NCBI RefSeq assembly: GCF_009002475.1
Contig: NZ_AP019860.1
Coordinates: forward strand, 6,958,501-7,022,500
Length of the DNA: 64,000 nucleotides
From: Candidatus Uabimicrobium amorphum
GTDB lineage: Bacteria; Planctomycetota; Uabimicrobiia; Uabimicrobiales; Uabimicrobiaceae
Direction of reading: 5' to 3'
Shown here: in pieces, positions 1 to 9,268 of the stretch
Numbering within the stretch: the stretch's first letter is position 1
Layout: each line of letters starts with the position of its first letter
The notes under the pieces: generated by a model
What the model was told of the DNA's origin: nothing
The model's input: only the letters and a program-made list of their open reading frames with translations
Database searches by the model: none
Position numbers and translations under genes: made by a program

Positions 1-2
1 AT

Positions 3-77
3 AATTTTTACAACACCAAACAAACGTGCCCTAAATGCAGTAAAGATGTTCATGTTACGCAATGCCAGGTGAAATGA
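3..77 (+). CDS. C-terminal end of a gene entering from the left, possible zinc-ribbon protein
   Basis: Frame 3 is open from the window edge to TGA at 75-77 and reads FYNTKQTCPKCSKDVHVTQ and a few more residues. The CPKC knuckle resembles the first half of a zinc ribbon. A terminator-like hairpin starts 8 nt after the stop, which supports this frame as coding. Frame 1 is also open to a stop at 70-72 but shows no motif. Only about 24 residues are visible, so the protein cannot be identified. Confidence 0.4.
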   Translation, partial: NFYNTKQTCPKCSKDVHVTQCQVK

Positions 78-85
78 ACACATGG

Positions 86-137
86 CTGCCAGAGAACCTA
101 GTAGTATTTCGCGAAAAATTCTCTGGCAGTTTTTTAT
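86..137 (+). terminator. Rho-independent terminator-like hairpin
   Basis: CTGCCAGAGAA (86-96) pairs perfectly with TTCTCTGGCAG (119-129) across a 22-nt loop and is followed by a run of T. It fits termination of the partial gene ending at 77. Confidence 0.6.
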
Positions 138-153
138 GTTTTAAAAAGATTTT

Positions 154-243
154 ACCACAGAGAGAGACACAGAGAAAGGTAAAAAATACCACCGCAACGT
201 TGTTTTGTGTTTTTTCATAAAACCTCTCTGTGTCTCTGTGGTT
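154..243. repeat. Dispersed CCACAGAGACACAGAG element, short copy
   Basis: ACCACAGAGAGAGACACAG on the left is inverted against CTCTGTGTCTCTGTGGTT on the right, with about 50 bp between. The interior (GGTAAAAAATACCACC...AACGTTG) matches the ends of the longer copies at 5170-5355 and, inverted, those of the 9.4-10.9 kb array. This looks like an internally deleted MITE-like copy. Confidence 0.75.
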
Positions 244-443
244 CAAAACATTGCGGACAAGATAAACAATACGCGAGATTTCTTCCTTAACCCCAAAGGT
301 CCGCCGTGAAAGCCGGCAAAGCGATCTTAAATACATGCGCTTCGCGGTGATCCCTTTGCGTGCCTTTCACGGCTATTCACTCTCTTGCTATCATCTCCAT
401 CTTCTTTGTTTTTCCCTACAAAGGGTAACAGGGCACAGGATAA
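244..443. other. 3' flank of the WD40/FGE gene, duplicated at 5.36-5.5 kb
   Basis: No gene is supported here. The stretch ACGCGAGATTTCTTCCTT and the segment just before the stop codon recur downstream of the neighbouring FGE gene (5356-5400 and 5446-5477). The FGE module was therefore duplicated together with its 3' flank and the adjoining repeat element. An inverted pair CCGTGAAAG/CTTTCACGG lies at about 305-372. Confidence 0.6.
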
Positions 444-3400
444 TTACGGAGCTGGGACAACCCGAAACCCGAAGTAACTGTCGTCGGGCCCGGAGTTGTC
501 GCGATAAGCCGACCGGCAATCCTGGGCGCTGATATCCCAACCTCCGCCGCGCAGAACGCAAGACCAACCTTTTTTATCTACGGGATCTTTCGTATTTTTT
601 TCCGTGTATTCGCCGTATTTATCTTCGCACCATTCAGATACATTCCCATGAAAATCATAACACCCCCAGCTATTCTCATTGGGTAAACTTTTTACAACGG
701 TTGTCTTTTCTCTATATATCCCCTCTTTTCCTCTGTACGGATAATTACCATTGTAATCCACCCGATCCGTATCTATATCACTTCCCAGGTTAAACTCCCG
801 TGTTGTCCCCGCACGACATGCATACTCCCACTCCGCTTCCGTCAATAACCGCATCCTCGCTTTCTTACAAAACTCCTGACAATCCTCCCACGATACATTT
901 TCCACCGGACCTTGCAATCCTACCTCCTTAAAATCCGATGGATTCTCCCCCATCACTGCCTGCCACTGCCCCTGCGTTACTTCTGTTTCTCCTACCCAAT
1001 ACACCTTGCTGATCCATACCTTGTGTCGCACCTCATCATCACTCCGATCCTTTTCGCTTTCGAGTGAGCCCATCCAGAACTTCCCTGGTGGGATCATTTT
1101 AAACACGAACTTCGCCCCGTTTTTCGTCATTTCTTTTGTCAGCTCTAAACCCTTTTCCTCCGCATACCACTCCTGATAGCTTCGCGCTAACTCCACCTGC
1201 TTTTCATGCGCCAACCCACCCCATTCGTCTGTGGTAAAGTCTACATACTCCTCCTCTGCGTTCCACGACAGTTCCCACAATTTGCTGTCCCAGCCTTGGG
1301 GTGCACCCGTAGATATTCTGATCTTTGCATGAACGGTTGTTATGAGTTGGCCTTCTTGCCATAATTCTGCGATAAGGGTTTTTATTCCTTTTTTCTTGGC
1401 AATAAGTTCGATAGTCCGCTTTTCTTGTGTTTTACTTGCTATATACCAGTCTATTTTTTGATTGATAGTGGCTTTTTTCCCAATATATACGTGATATTCA
1501 TCTTTGGAGTGTTTTTGCCATCCAGAGGCATTTTTTAAACTTACCCCATGTGGTATTTTGCAACGAATCTCTGTGTTACGAGCGCTCACTATACCATTGT
1601 TAACTACCTGCAATTCACATAAAAAATGATCATTAAGGGCAACATTTTTTGGTATACGGTAAGTAAGTTGTAACTGTGCAACTCTAGGTAGGGCTTTTCC
1701 TAATCGTTTCTCTTTATTTATGTGCCATAAACCAATCTTATTATCGCTTAAATACAGCACCGTTTTTCCTGCATCTACAAACTGTAGTTGTGTTGCGGGC
1801 GAGTCAAGTCGTTTAAATGCAATTTCTTTCCCTGTTTTTACGTCCCACACACGCAAAGCATTATCATTACCACTTGTTAATAGTCTATTGTTGACGTCGC
1901 TTGTTAATGTCAGTATTCCATCACCATAGCGCCTTTTAATACCTCTATTCCATAACAGTACTTCGCCTTTATTGAGGTACAATAATCCTTCTGAACTACT
2001 TGCAAGTCCCTCATAGTTTGTTACAATGTTTGGGTCTCCAGGTCGATAAAATATTGACAAATTTTTGCGTTGAATTTTTTCCGTAACCTGTTGGCCAGTC
2101 TCCACATCCCAAAACTTTGTAGCGTTGTTGTTAGACGATCGAGATATAAGAGTATTTCCGTCTGGACTAAATGCTACAGATGATATTCCATCGGTATGTC
2201 CAGAAATTCTCATCATTACTTTGCCAGTATCGACATCCCATAATCTTACTGTTTTATCCCGAGATCCAGAAGCAAGTATTTTACCGTCTGGACTAAATGC
2301 TACAGATAATATTTCATCGGTATGTCCAGAAATTTTCGCCATTTCTTTGCCAGTAGCGACATCCCATAATCTTACTGTTTCATCCGAAGATCCAGAAGCA
2401 AGTATTTTACCGTCTGGACTAAATGCTACAGATAATATTCCATCGGTATGTCCAGAAATTCTCATCATTGCTTTACCAGTAGCAACATCCCATAATCTTA
2501 CTGTTTCATCCCAAGATCCAGAAGCAAGTATTTTACCATCTGGACTAAATGCTACAGATGGTATTTCATCGGTATGTCCAGAAATTCTCATCATTTCTTT
2601 GCCAGTAGCGACATCCCATAATCTTACTGTTGTATCTCGAGATCCAGAAGCAAGTATTTTACCATCTGGACTAAATGCTACAGATGATATTCCATCGGTA
2701 TGTCCCGTAATTTTCATCATTTCTTTGCCAGTAGCGACATCCCATAATCTTACTGTTGTATCTCGAGATCCAGAAGCAAGTATTTTACCGTCTGGACTAA
2801 ATGCTACAGATGATATTCCATCGGTATGTCCCGTAAACATAATTTGTTTATCATTTTGAATGTTCCATAATCTTATTTTGTTAGATGACCAATAAATAAC
2901 ATTTTGCACACCTGGATTAAAACATATTACTCGACCGTCTTCATATTGTGCATATAAACTTTTTGCCACTGCATGTATATCATTAATTCCTTTTCTTAAA
3001 TTCCATTTTTTTTGTTCTTTACCATTCACTATATTCCACATTTGTATGAGACCATCTTTTGTGACTGTTAATAATCCATCCTCTACAAACCGCATCTTGG
3101 TGATGTTCATGCTACAATTCCATTGGGATTCTATTTTGTCGTTGCGCCACACCACTATTTTATTTTTTTGATAAACCGCAACTACATTTTTATTGCTAGC
3201 AACAAGGCCACTTTCTTGTGCTATTTGATGATGTTTGCTATTGGCAAAATGCTTCTCAAAGTTGTTCAGGTTTATTCTATAGGTTTTTCCACTCACCACA
3301 TAAATATTTTGTGCGTTTCCAGCAACACTAGAAACTCCTTGAGGAAAGCTCATCTCAGATGTTAACGGTTCTCCACGTAACCACAGTTTCCCATTTACAT

Positions 3401-5081
3401 ACTGTGCTACGGAAAGGTTGGTGTTATTGCCCGCAAGGCGCAAAATCCAGTTCTTACCTGCGTCAGCGGAGTAATACAACGAACCTTCGTTTCCCACACA
3501 CCACAGTTGTTTGTCACCATCACCAGTCACCGCGCATAGATCCTCGCCGCTGCGCAATTCGCCATCAAAATAGCGATGATTCCATGTTTGCGCGTCATCG
3601 TCGCTGTATACCACGCGGCCATTGCTCCCGACAAACCATGCCTTTGTGCCATCGCCACTGCACACCACATCGTGTAAAGTTTCTTGCGGACCGATAAAGC
3701 GTTTTTTCCATGTTTTGCCACTGTCATGCGAATATACCACAAAGCCTTTGTCAGCGGCGATCCATATTCGCTTTGCGTCGTTTGAAACGGCAATGGCGTA
3801 CAAATTGGCGTCGGTGATTTGCCGTTGTTGTTGCCACACGCCACCATTTTCGCTATAGAGAATCGTTCCCGCATCTCCCACCGCCCACACACGACGTTTA
3901 TTTCCGGCAATACCACGCAATTTGACAAAACTACGACTGCGCTGTTGTTGCCAGTGTTCACTGTCTCCGGAGTACATGATCACTCCGTCGTCGCCTACGC
4001 ACCACACTTCTTTGTCGTAGGTGTAAACGTCATTTAGATGATTGTCGGTCTCGAAATATCCCCAACTCTTGCCCGCATCATTCGACACCACAATCAATTC
4101 TTCGCCTACTGCCCAGATATCGTTGGCGTTTACCTGCATCCCGCGGATTTGTGCCGCAAACTGCAATCCCTGCGTTTGCCACACTTTACCCATTTGTTTT
4201 TCGAGCAACAAATCCCATAGCCATACCTCGCGCTGTTGTGAGATCGCGGTAAGGGTGCGTCCGCTGACATTAAACGCCAATGTCTGAGGCACGAACGGTA
4301 AACGTTGTTCCGTCATCTTGCGTGGCAAGGTCGTATCCCACACATGTAAACGATTGTCTTTCGTTACCACCGCCACACGCTTGCCATCACGGCTAAACTG
4401 ATATTGCGCAATTTTATCCTCGTGCGTGCACCGTACTTCACTTTCGCTCTCAGCGTTTAACACCAGAGTTTTGCCGACACCATCGATAAGTGCTGACGCA
4501 AGAACAACGTCAGGGTTTGGTTTTTGTTGTAAATGAATCATGTCTGGTGGCGGAACGTAAGTAGGTACATCGAGGCGAATACTCAACAACCACACCGCAA
4601 AAACTGCTACAACGGTAAAGAGCAACGCTACCTGCCACCAGCGTCGTAAATAGCTCTTGTTGCGGAAACGTACATGCGGAGTATTGCCTTTGCTTTGCGG
4701 TGAGTACAAACTGTGACGATCAAATGGGTAAAGGTCGCGCGTTCCTTCGAGTAGTCCGACATAGAGATGACTCTTTGCGGTGATATCACCGAGAAAGCCT
4801 TTTTCCATAAACCAGCGATTGATGACCACACGTTCGTCAGGTGTTGGTCCACGCCTAATCCACATGCGCATCTGCGACGGCAGTGCGTTTTGGAGGTAGT
4901 CAATGTCCTCCCACTCCCAGATGTTCTCCGTCTCGATGATGCGATTCATCTCACGCACAATCTTTTGTACCAACTCTTCGCTTGGCTGTGGGTGCAGGTA
5001 TACATGCACTTTTTTACCGCGTTTACGCAATTCGTATATTTTTTTGTTATCGTGGATGTAGTATATTTTTTTTGTCTTCAT
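444..5081 (-). CDS. Membrane-anchored WD40 / Ycf48-like / FGE-fold protein
   Basis: A 1545-residue protein. The N-terminal 147 residues are cytoplasmic and unrecognised, and one membrane helix lies at about 150-167. A region of about 310-560 repeats WAVGDxGxIxYSxDxGxxW, as in Ycf48/sortilin-like propellers. Six WD40 repeats follow, five of them nearly identical (GHTDGISSVAFSPDGKILAS...VRLWDVATGKEM). A DUF11-like beta domain precedes a C-terminal FGE (SUMF1/C-type-lectin-fold) domain of about 200 residues with WMGS, VTQGQWQAVMG, LLTEAEWEYACRAG and DFHGNVSEW. True FGE enzymes activate sulfatases, but none is nearby and the multidomain layout suggests a binding role. It is the last gene of a minus-strand cluster behind the vWA/FGE gene. 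Its 3' end looks like a diversified variable region. The ribosome site (ACGGAAAA) is weak. Confidence 0.9.
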   Translation of the reverse strand: MKTKKIYYIHDNKKIYELRKRGKKVHVYLHPQPSEELVQKIVREMNRIIETENIWEWEDIDYLQNALPSQMRMWIRRGPTPDERVVINRWFMEKGFLGDITAKSHLYVGLLEGTRDLYPFDRHSLYSPQSKGNTPHVRFRNKSYLRRWWQVALLFTVVAVFAVWLLSIRLDVPTYVPPPDMIHLQQKPNPDVVLASALIDGVGKTLVLNAESESEVRCTHEDKIAQYQFSRDGKRVAVVTKDNRLHVWDTTLPRKMTEQRLPFVPQTLAFNVSGRTLTAISQQREVWLWDLLLEKQMGKVWQTQGLQFAAQIRGMQVNANDIWAVGEELIVVSNDAGKSWGYFETDNHLNDVYTYDKEVWCVGDDGVIMYSGDSEHWQQQRSRSFVKLRGIAGNKRRVWAVGDAGTILYSENGGVWQQQRQITDANLYAIAVSNDAKRIWIAADKGFVVYSHDSGKTWKKRFIGPQETLHDVVCSGDGTKAWFVGSNGRVVYSDDDAQTWNHRYFDGELRSGEDLCAVTGDGDKQLWCVGNEGSLYYSADAGKNWILRLAGNNTNLSVAQYVNGKLWLRGEPLTSEMSFPQGVSSVAGNAQNIYVVSGKTYRINLNNFEKHFANSKHHQIAQESGLVASNKNVVAVYQKNKIVVWRNDKIESQWNCSMNITKMRFVEDGLLTVTKDGLIQMWNIVNGKEQKKWNLRKGINDIHAVAKSLYAQYEDGRVICFNPGVQNVIYWSSNKIRLWNIQNDKQIMFTGHTDGISSVAFSPDGKILASGSRDTTVRLWDVATGKEMMKITGHTDGISSVAFSPDGKILASGSRDTTVRLWDVATGKEMMRISGHTDEIPSVAFSPDGKILASGSWDETVRLWDVATGKAMMRISGHTDGILSVAFSPDGKILASGSSDETVRLWDVATGKEMAKISGHTDEILSVAFSPDGKILASGSRDKTVRLWDVDTGKVMMRISGHTDGISSVAFSPDGNTLISRSSNNNATKFWDVETGQQVTEKIQRKNLSIFYRPGDPNIVTNYEGLASSSEGLLYLNKGEVLLWNRGIKRRYGDGILTLTSDVNNRLLTSGNDNALRVWDVKTGKEIAFKRLDSPATQLQFVDAGKTVLYLSDNKIGLWHINKEKRLGKALPRVAQLQLTYRIPKNVALNDHFLCELQVVNNGIVSARNTEIRCKIPHGVSLKNASGWQKHSKDEYHVYIGKKATINQKIDWYIASKTQEKRTIELIAKKKGIKTLIAELWQEGQLITTVHAKIRISTGAPQGWDSKLWELSWNAEEEYVDFTTDEWGGLAHEKQVELARSYQEWYAEEKGLELTKEMTKNGAKFVFKMIPPGKFWMGSLESEKDRSDDEVRHKVWISKVYWVGETEVTQGQWQAVMGENPSDFKEVGLQGPVENVSWEDCQEFCKKARMRLLTEAEWEYACRAGTTREFNLGSDIDTDRVDYNGNYPYRGKEGIYREKTTVVKSLPNENSWGCYDFHGNVSEWCEDKYGEYTEKNTKDPVDKKGWSCVLRGGGWDISAQDCRSAYRDNSGPDDSYFGFRVVPAP
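446..542 (-). other. Candidate DGR variable region at the 3' end of the WD40/FGE gene
   Basis: The last 30 or so codons, from RGGGWDIS to GFRVVPAP, are clearly more GC-rich than the rest of the gene. Against the paralogous 3' end at 5.5 kb the frame positions RGG, W, A, C-R-S, C/Y-R-D, P-D and GFRVV are kept in DNA almost without silent change, while intervening codons differ in ways reachable from A-containing template codons. This is the layout of C-type-lectin variable regions. No template repeat or reverse transcriptase is in the window. Confidence 0.5.
2110..2845 (-). repeat. 126-bp tandem repeats encoding WD40 blades
   Basis: Six successive 42-codon units encode WD40 blades. Five of them are nearly identical in DNA, including silent positions, so they were expanded or homogenised recently. 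Confidence 0.85.
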
Positions 5082-5503
5082 TTTGTATTTTCCGTTTTTT
5101 TGTTGATCGCTGGTTGTTGAAAAAGACTGAGCCTTAAGTTAGCGTTTGTCGCTAGTTATAGAAAAGACTGAACCACAGAGACACAGAGAAAGGTAAAAAA
5201 TACCATCGTAACGTTATTTTGTATTTTGTTGTAATTACAAAAAGTAAATGTCATCATCTAAGTTTTTGTGCAAAAGAATTTCTATTAAATTCATACTTCT
5301 CTTTACTAAACGTAATAACAATTTAGTATAAGTTCTCTCTGTGTCTCTGTGGTTCAAAACGTTACGGACAAGATAAACAATACGCGAGATTTCTTCCTTT
5401 CACGGCTCGTCACTTGCTTTCATCACCATTTAATTTGCTTTTCCTCACAAAGAGTAATAGGGTAAAGGATAATTCAAAGAAGTTGCGGTATTTTTATTCG
5501 TAA
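5082..5503. other. Intergenic: dispersed element plus duplicated FGE 3' flank
   Basis: No gene is supported. It contains CTAGTTATAGAAAAGACTG (a relic of the 42-bp unit at 9.3 kb), the element copy at 5170-5355, and a 3' flank homologous to 244-443. Confidence 0.6.
5170..5355. repeat. Dispersed CCACAGAGACACAGAG element, long copy
   Basis: GAACCACAGAGACACAGAG at the left is the inverted complement of the right end CTCTGTGTCTCTGTGGTTC. The interior begins GGTAAAAAATACCATCG and is the reverse orientation of the unit in the 9.4-10.9 kb array, with some divergence. The size, inverted ends and lack of coding capacity are MITE-like. Confidence 0.8.
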
Positions 5504-8500
5504 TTATTGCGGAACGGGGACAACCCGAAACCCGGTGTAGTCGCCGTAATGGTCGGGCCTGAGTTTGTCGCGACAAGACGATCGGCATTCCTCGGCGTAG
5601 CCATGCCAATCCCCGCCGCGCAGAACGCAATCCGAGCTTTTTTTACTTACGGGATCTTTTGTGTCTTTATTCGTATATTTACCGTATTTATCTTCGCACC
5701 ATTCCGCCACATTCCCATGAAAATCATAACAACTCCAGCTATTCATATTGGATAAACTTTTTACTACAACGGTTTGACCGTCGAACCAATCTTGACCATA
5801 ATGCACTTTCAACGTATCTATACTATCACCCAAATTATAAGCCCGTGTCGTCCCTGCACGACAAGCGTACTCCCACTCTGCCTCCGTTAATAACCTCATC
5901 CCCGCTTTCTTACAAAACTCCTGACAATCATTCCACGATACCCTTTCCACCGGACCTTGTAATCCTACCTCCTTAGACCTCGATGGATTCTCCCCCATGA
6001 CCGCCTGCCATTGCCCCTGGGTCACCTCGGTTTCTCCGACCCAGTACGCCTTGCTAATCCGCACCTTATGCCGAACTTCATTATTATCACGATCCTTTTC
6101 TTCTTTAGGTGATCCCATCCAAAATTTTCCTGGTGGAATCATTTTAAACACGAAATTTACCCCGTTTTTTGTCATTTCTTTCGTTAACTGCAAACCTTTT
6201 TCTGCAGCATACCACTCTTGATAACTTCGCGCCAACTCCACCTGTTTTTCATGGGACAACACACCCCATTCCTCAGTGGTAAAGTCGAGATACTCCTCCT
6301 CCGTGTTCCAACATACTTTCCATAACTTGCTATCCCACGCCTGTGGCATGCTAATTTTAGATAATTGTATCCATAACATCGAGACTATAATCAGTGCACA
6401 AGCGGCAATGAAAAATTTTCTCTTATAGTGTCTTTGCGGCAATATGCGATGCACTTCTTGTAAACGAAGACTTGGTGATAAAGAGCTATCTTTTGTGGTA
6501 AAAACTTTTTGCCAGTTGTCACTGATTTTTTGTCCACGTAGTGGTTGGTCTTCACGAAATGCGAACAGGTGTCTTGGTTTGTACTTGTGCATTTCTTTTT
6601 GCAATTTTTGTTCTATGTTTTGTTGTGTTTGTCGTGCGAAGGGTGTATTTCTTCCGCGCAAATGAAAAAAGTTATGGGCGCGGTGTGCGATATCGTCGTG
6701 TCGTAAATACAAAACCCCCAGTGGTTGTAAATGCTGGATTGCGTCTAGTATTAGTTTTCTTTCTTCGTAACTAAGTTCCTGTTGCAAATGCTCGCGTAGC
6801 CATTGTGGCATGGTTCCGTGGCGAAACCATGGTAGGCGCATGAGTTGTAGGAGGCGTCTTTCGCTAAACAGCTTATTGCCTTCCGCATCTCGCATGTGGC
6901 CAAGGTATAGTGTCGCACTCCAATGAATTTGAGGATACACTGCGCAGCGTTGTAGCCAACGATATCCTGGTGCGTCGAGGTATTGTTGTAGGGTTTGTTG
7001 TAGTTGCGCAATCACTCGTGGTGATGGGCGGCGTTCTTCTAACCAACGTTCGTTATCTTCGGTGAGTAAAGCGGGTAGTTGTGCGTTCCACGACACAACG
7101 TCGGTGGAGCTCACTTCTTCTCCGGCCATGAGTCGCGAAAAGGCTTCGACACCGATGCTGTTGGTGGAGAACATTACAAAATCCATCTTGGCGAGCGCCC
7201 ATTCGCGATATCCCCAGTTCGATGTTGGTTCGGGGGTAAAAAATGAGCGGATGTCCCACTCGTCGAATCTTTCTACCCAGTCGTAGAGACAATTGTTGAA
7301 CGGATCAAACATGCCATTGCCGTTGCTGAAGATGAGCAAACGATGTTGGTAGTACTGATACGCCATTTGTCCTAGTGAAGCGCAGCGTTGGTTGTTTTCG
7401 TCGTAGCAATTGCGTGGATCTTCATTGAAATATAGAATCTTCACACTAATTCCACTTTTGCGTAGGTGTCTCAGTAGTTCCATCGCCCACTGTGCGTTGT
7501 GGTCTTGCATGGCGTTGCGGTCTACTAGTGCCAAGTATTCGGGGGCTAAGCGTTGCGAGTGGTACACCGGTGTGAACATTCCCGCGGCATCGGCGGTGGC
7601 TTTGGCGGTGGCTTCGAAGTCAATTTTGCTGGAAAATACATGGCGACGCTGTTGCAAGGTCTGAATTTGTGGGATATTGATCGTTTCGGGAAACAACGGT
7701 GGGGGATTTTTGACCTCTAAACGTTGCTGTTCTTCGCCATCGGCTATGTATAGTTGTTGCTTTTTTATGTAGTACAATTTACGCCACCACAAGCGTTCTA
7801 AAATAATGACAATAACGATTACGATTGCGAACCACACCCAGAAAGGAATAGGCGGTGCGATCATTGTAGCGTAGTTACCCGCCATTTGTGACATCAAATC
7901 GTATACGGTAACCGCACGCTCCGTGAGAGTGATACGCGGGAGGCGAATATTTTCGCCTTCGATTTTGACTAGTTGCTGCCAACTCTGGTAGTTGGGGTGT
8001 TCAATGTGCACATATGCTTGCTGTTCGCGTGTGCGAAAGGTAAAGGCGAATTCACCTTCTTTATTTGTGACAACTTTTTCTCCAAGAAATTGAACCTCCG
8101 CGTTCCACACCGCAACTCCGGCTTCATTGTATACTTCGCCTTGTAAATTATGTGTGACCAAAGGTTGTAGTTGTACAGTGAGTTTTTGCTTGGCTTCTAC
8201 CTTAATTTCTTGTTTCCACGGGAGATAATCGCGATGATCGACAATTAACACGGCTTGTTCTATCGTACCTGGATATGAAATTTTATATACATCTTTGTCA
8301 AATACCACACTCTGTCCGGCAAATGTGACTTGGGCATCACTCACTGCTGCTTTCGCTTCACCAATAACTGTGACACTTAATTCGTACGTGGGAATTTTTT
8401 TCATGGTGATATTGTGTGTTTTTGCGTCTTCGTCTAACGCAATTTCATCTTCATAAGCAAAATAGTCAGCGAGTTGTGCGCTGATCTTAGCTTTTTTTTG

Positions 8501-9268
8501 TTCGTTGATGTAAAACGTAAATTGATAGTCACCATTAGCATCGCTGGTGGTTTTGTTGGTGAGAAGTTGTAATTCTACACCTTGTAGCGACTCGTTGTTT
8601 TCGTTTTGAACTTTGCCGCGAATCATCGTCTTACGCAACACTATTTTACCAAGCTCTATTTTGGGTTTTTGCAATGAGATTTCGTGTGTTTTTTGGTAAT
8701 TACTGTAGGAGATCTCCAGCGAAGTTTTATCGCGTTTCGTGGTGATGGTATGATAAAAGTAACCGGTTGTTGGCGTGTATTTTTTACTGTCACCAAGTTT
8801 TACTTCAACATCAGTAACACCTTTGCCATGTTGATCGACAACATATCCCGAAAGCAAATACTTTTGCGGTTGTTCCCATAGCGCGACGGCTATTCCAAAA
8901 ATGAGAACAAATACCGAGGCGGTGAAAATAATCTTCCACGGAAATACATGGATTTCCTCAGATTCATGTACAACAATATCATCCTCATCCGCGACTACCT
9001 CATCACTAGGCGTTATCGATTTGCAAAACCTGTGAAAATATGGTGCAAAGTTTTGCTGTTGCGGTGGAGAACTGCACACCAGAGGGCCAATGTAGTTGGT
9101 GAGTTTCGCGATCGCAAGCTCATCACGCCCCTCAGCCACCAAAACCACAAGAACCGACTGCACTGCCTGCATCTGCGGAACAGTGGTACCATAGCCTAAT
9201 GATTTTAGGTATTGTAATAAGTGCGGGAGATTTTGTTGTACATACTTTAATTCAATAGTTGCATCCAT
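5504..9268 (-). CDS. Membrane protein with carboxypeptidase-regulatory-like repeats, vWA-like domain and FGE-fold C-terminus
   Basis: A 1254-residue protein from the start at 9268, which has AGGAC 7 nt upstream. An earlier in-frame start (9430) is rejected because it only translates the 42-bp repeats. An N-terminal helical region (1-88) precedes membrane helix 1 (about 111-131). Several carboxypeptidase-regulatory-like (Ig-like) repeats follow, such as GYVVDQHGKGVTDVEVKLG, then helix 2 (about 475-497). A cytoplasmic region has the vWA-like core YLALVDRN...VKILYFNEDPRNCY...HRLLIFSNGNGMFDP. A third helix (about 985-1008) leads to the FGE domain, about 70% identical to that of the downstream gene. 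I take it as the vWA partner of the MoxR ATPase upstream, from which it is now separated by the repeat array and an IS. The vWA assignment is inferred, as no classical DxSxS is visible. Confidence 0.85.
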   Translation of the reverse strand: MDATIELKYVQQNLPHLLQYLKSLGYGTTVPQMQAVQSVLVVLVAEGRDELAIAKLTNYIGPLVCSSPPQQQNFAPYFHRFCKSITPSDEVVADEDDIVVHESEEIHVFPWKIIFTASVFVLIFGIAVALWEQPQKYLLSGYVVDQHGKGVTDVEVKLGDSKKYTPTTGYFYHTITTKRDKTSLEISYSNYQKTHEISLQKPKIELGKIVLRKTMIRGKVQNENNESLQGVELQLLTNKTTSDANGDYQFTFYINEQKKAKISAQLADYFAYEDEIALDEDAKTHNITMKKIPTYELSVTVIGEAKAAVSDAQVTFAGQSVVFDKDVYKISYPGTIEQAVLIVDHRDYLPWKQEIKVEAKQKLTVQLQPLVTHNLQGEVYNEAGVAVWNAEVQFLGEKVVTNKEGEFAFTFRTREQQAYVHIEHPNYQSWQQLVKIEGENIRLPRITLTERAVTVYDLMSQMAGNYATMIAPPIPFWVWFAIVIVIVIILERLWWRKLYYIKKQQLYIADGEEQQRLEVKNPPPLFPETINIPQIQTLQQRRHVFSSKIDFEATAKATADAAGMFTPVYHSQRLAPEYLALVDRNAMQDHNAQWAMELLRHLRKSGISVKILYFNEDPRNCYDENNQRCASLGQMAYQYYQHRLLIFSNGNGMFDPFNNCLYDWVERFDEWDIRSFFTPEPTSNWGYREWALAKMDFVMFSTNSIGVEAFSRLMAGEEVSSTDVVSWNAQLPALLTEDNERWLEERRPSPRVIAQLQQTLQQYLDAPGYRWLQRCAVYPQIHWSATLYLGHMRDAEGNKLFSERRLLQLMRLPWFRHGTMPQWLREHLQQELSYEERKLILDAIQHLQPLGVLYLRHDDIAHRAHNFFHLRGRNTPFARQTQQNIEQKLQKEMHKYKPRHLFAFREDQPLRGQKISDNWQKVFTTKDSSLSPSLRLQEVHRILPQRHYKRKFFIAACALIIVSMLWIQLSKISMPQAWDSKLWKVCWNTEEEYLDFTTEEWGVLSHEKQVELARSYQEWYAAEKGLQLTKEMTKNGVNFVFKMIPPGKFWMGSPKEEKDRDNNEVRHKVRISKAYWVGETEVTQGQWQAVMGENPSRSKEVGLQGPVERVSWNDCQEFCKKAGMRLLTEAEWEYACRAGTTRAYNLGDSIDTLKVHYGQDWFDGQTVVVKSLSNMNSWSCYDFHGNVAEWCEDKYGKYTNKDTKDPVSKKSSDCVLRGGDWHGYAEECRSSCRDKLRPDHYGDYTGFRVVPVPQ
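5510..5610 (-). other. Candidate DGR variable region at the 3' end of the vWA/FGE gene
   Basis: The C-terminus from RGGDWHGY to GFRVVPVPQ is the counterpart of 446-542. The nucleotides GGGTTTCGGGTTGTCCC at the end are identical in both genes, while codons such as GAT/CAT, ATC/GGC, AGC/TAC, CAG/GAG, GCT/TCT and TAT/TGT differ. The GC-rich composition contrasts with the rest of the gene. Confidence 0.5.

Noticed and set aside
2125..2859. 244-codon open frame on the plus strand across the WD40 repeats
   Set aside because: Antisense shadow kept open by the repeat periodicity; no ribosome site or recognisable protein.
444..9268. True formylglycine-generating enzymes acting on sulfatases
   Set aside because: No sulfatase is near; the domains end large membrane receptors with vWA-like, Ig-like or WD40 parts, which points to a binding use of the fold.
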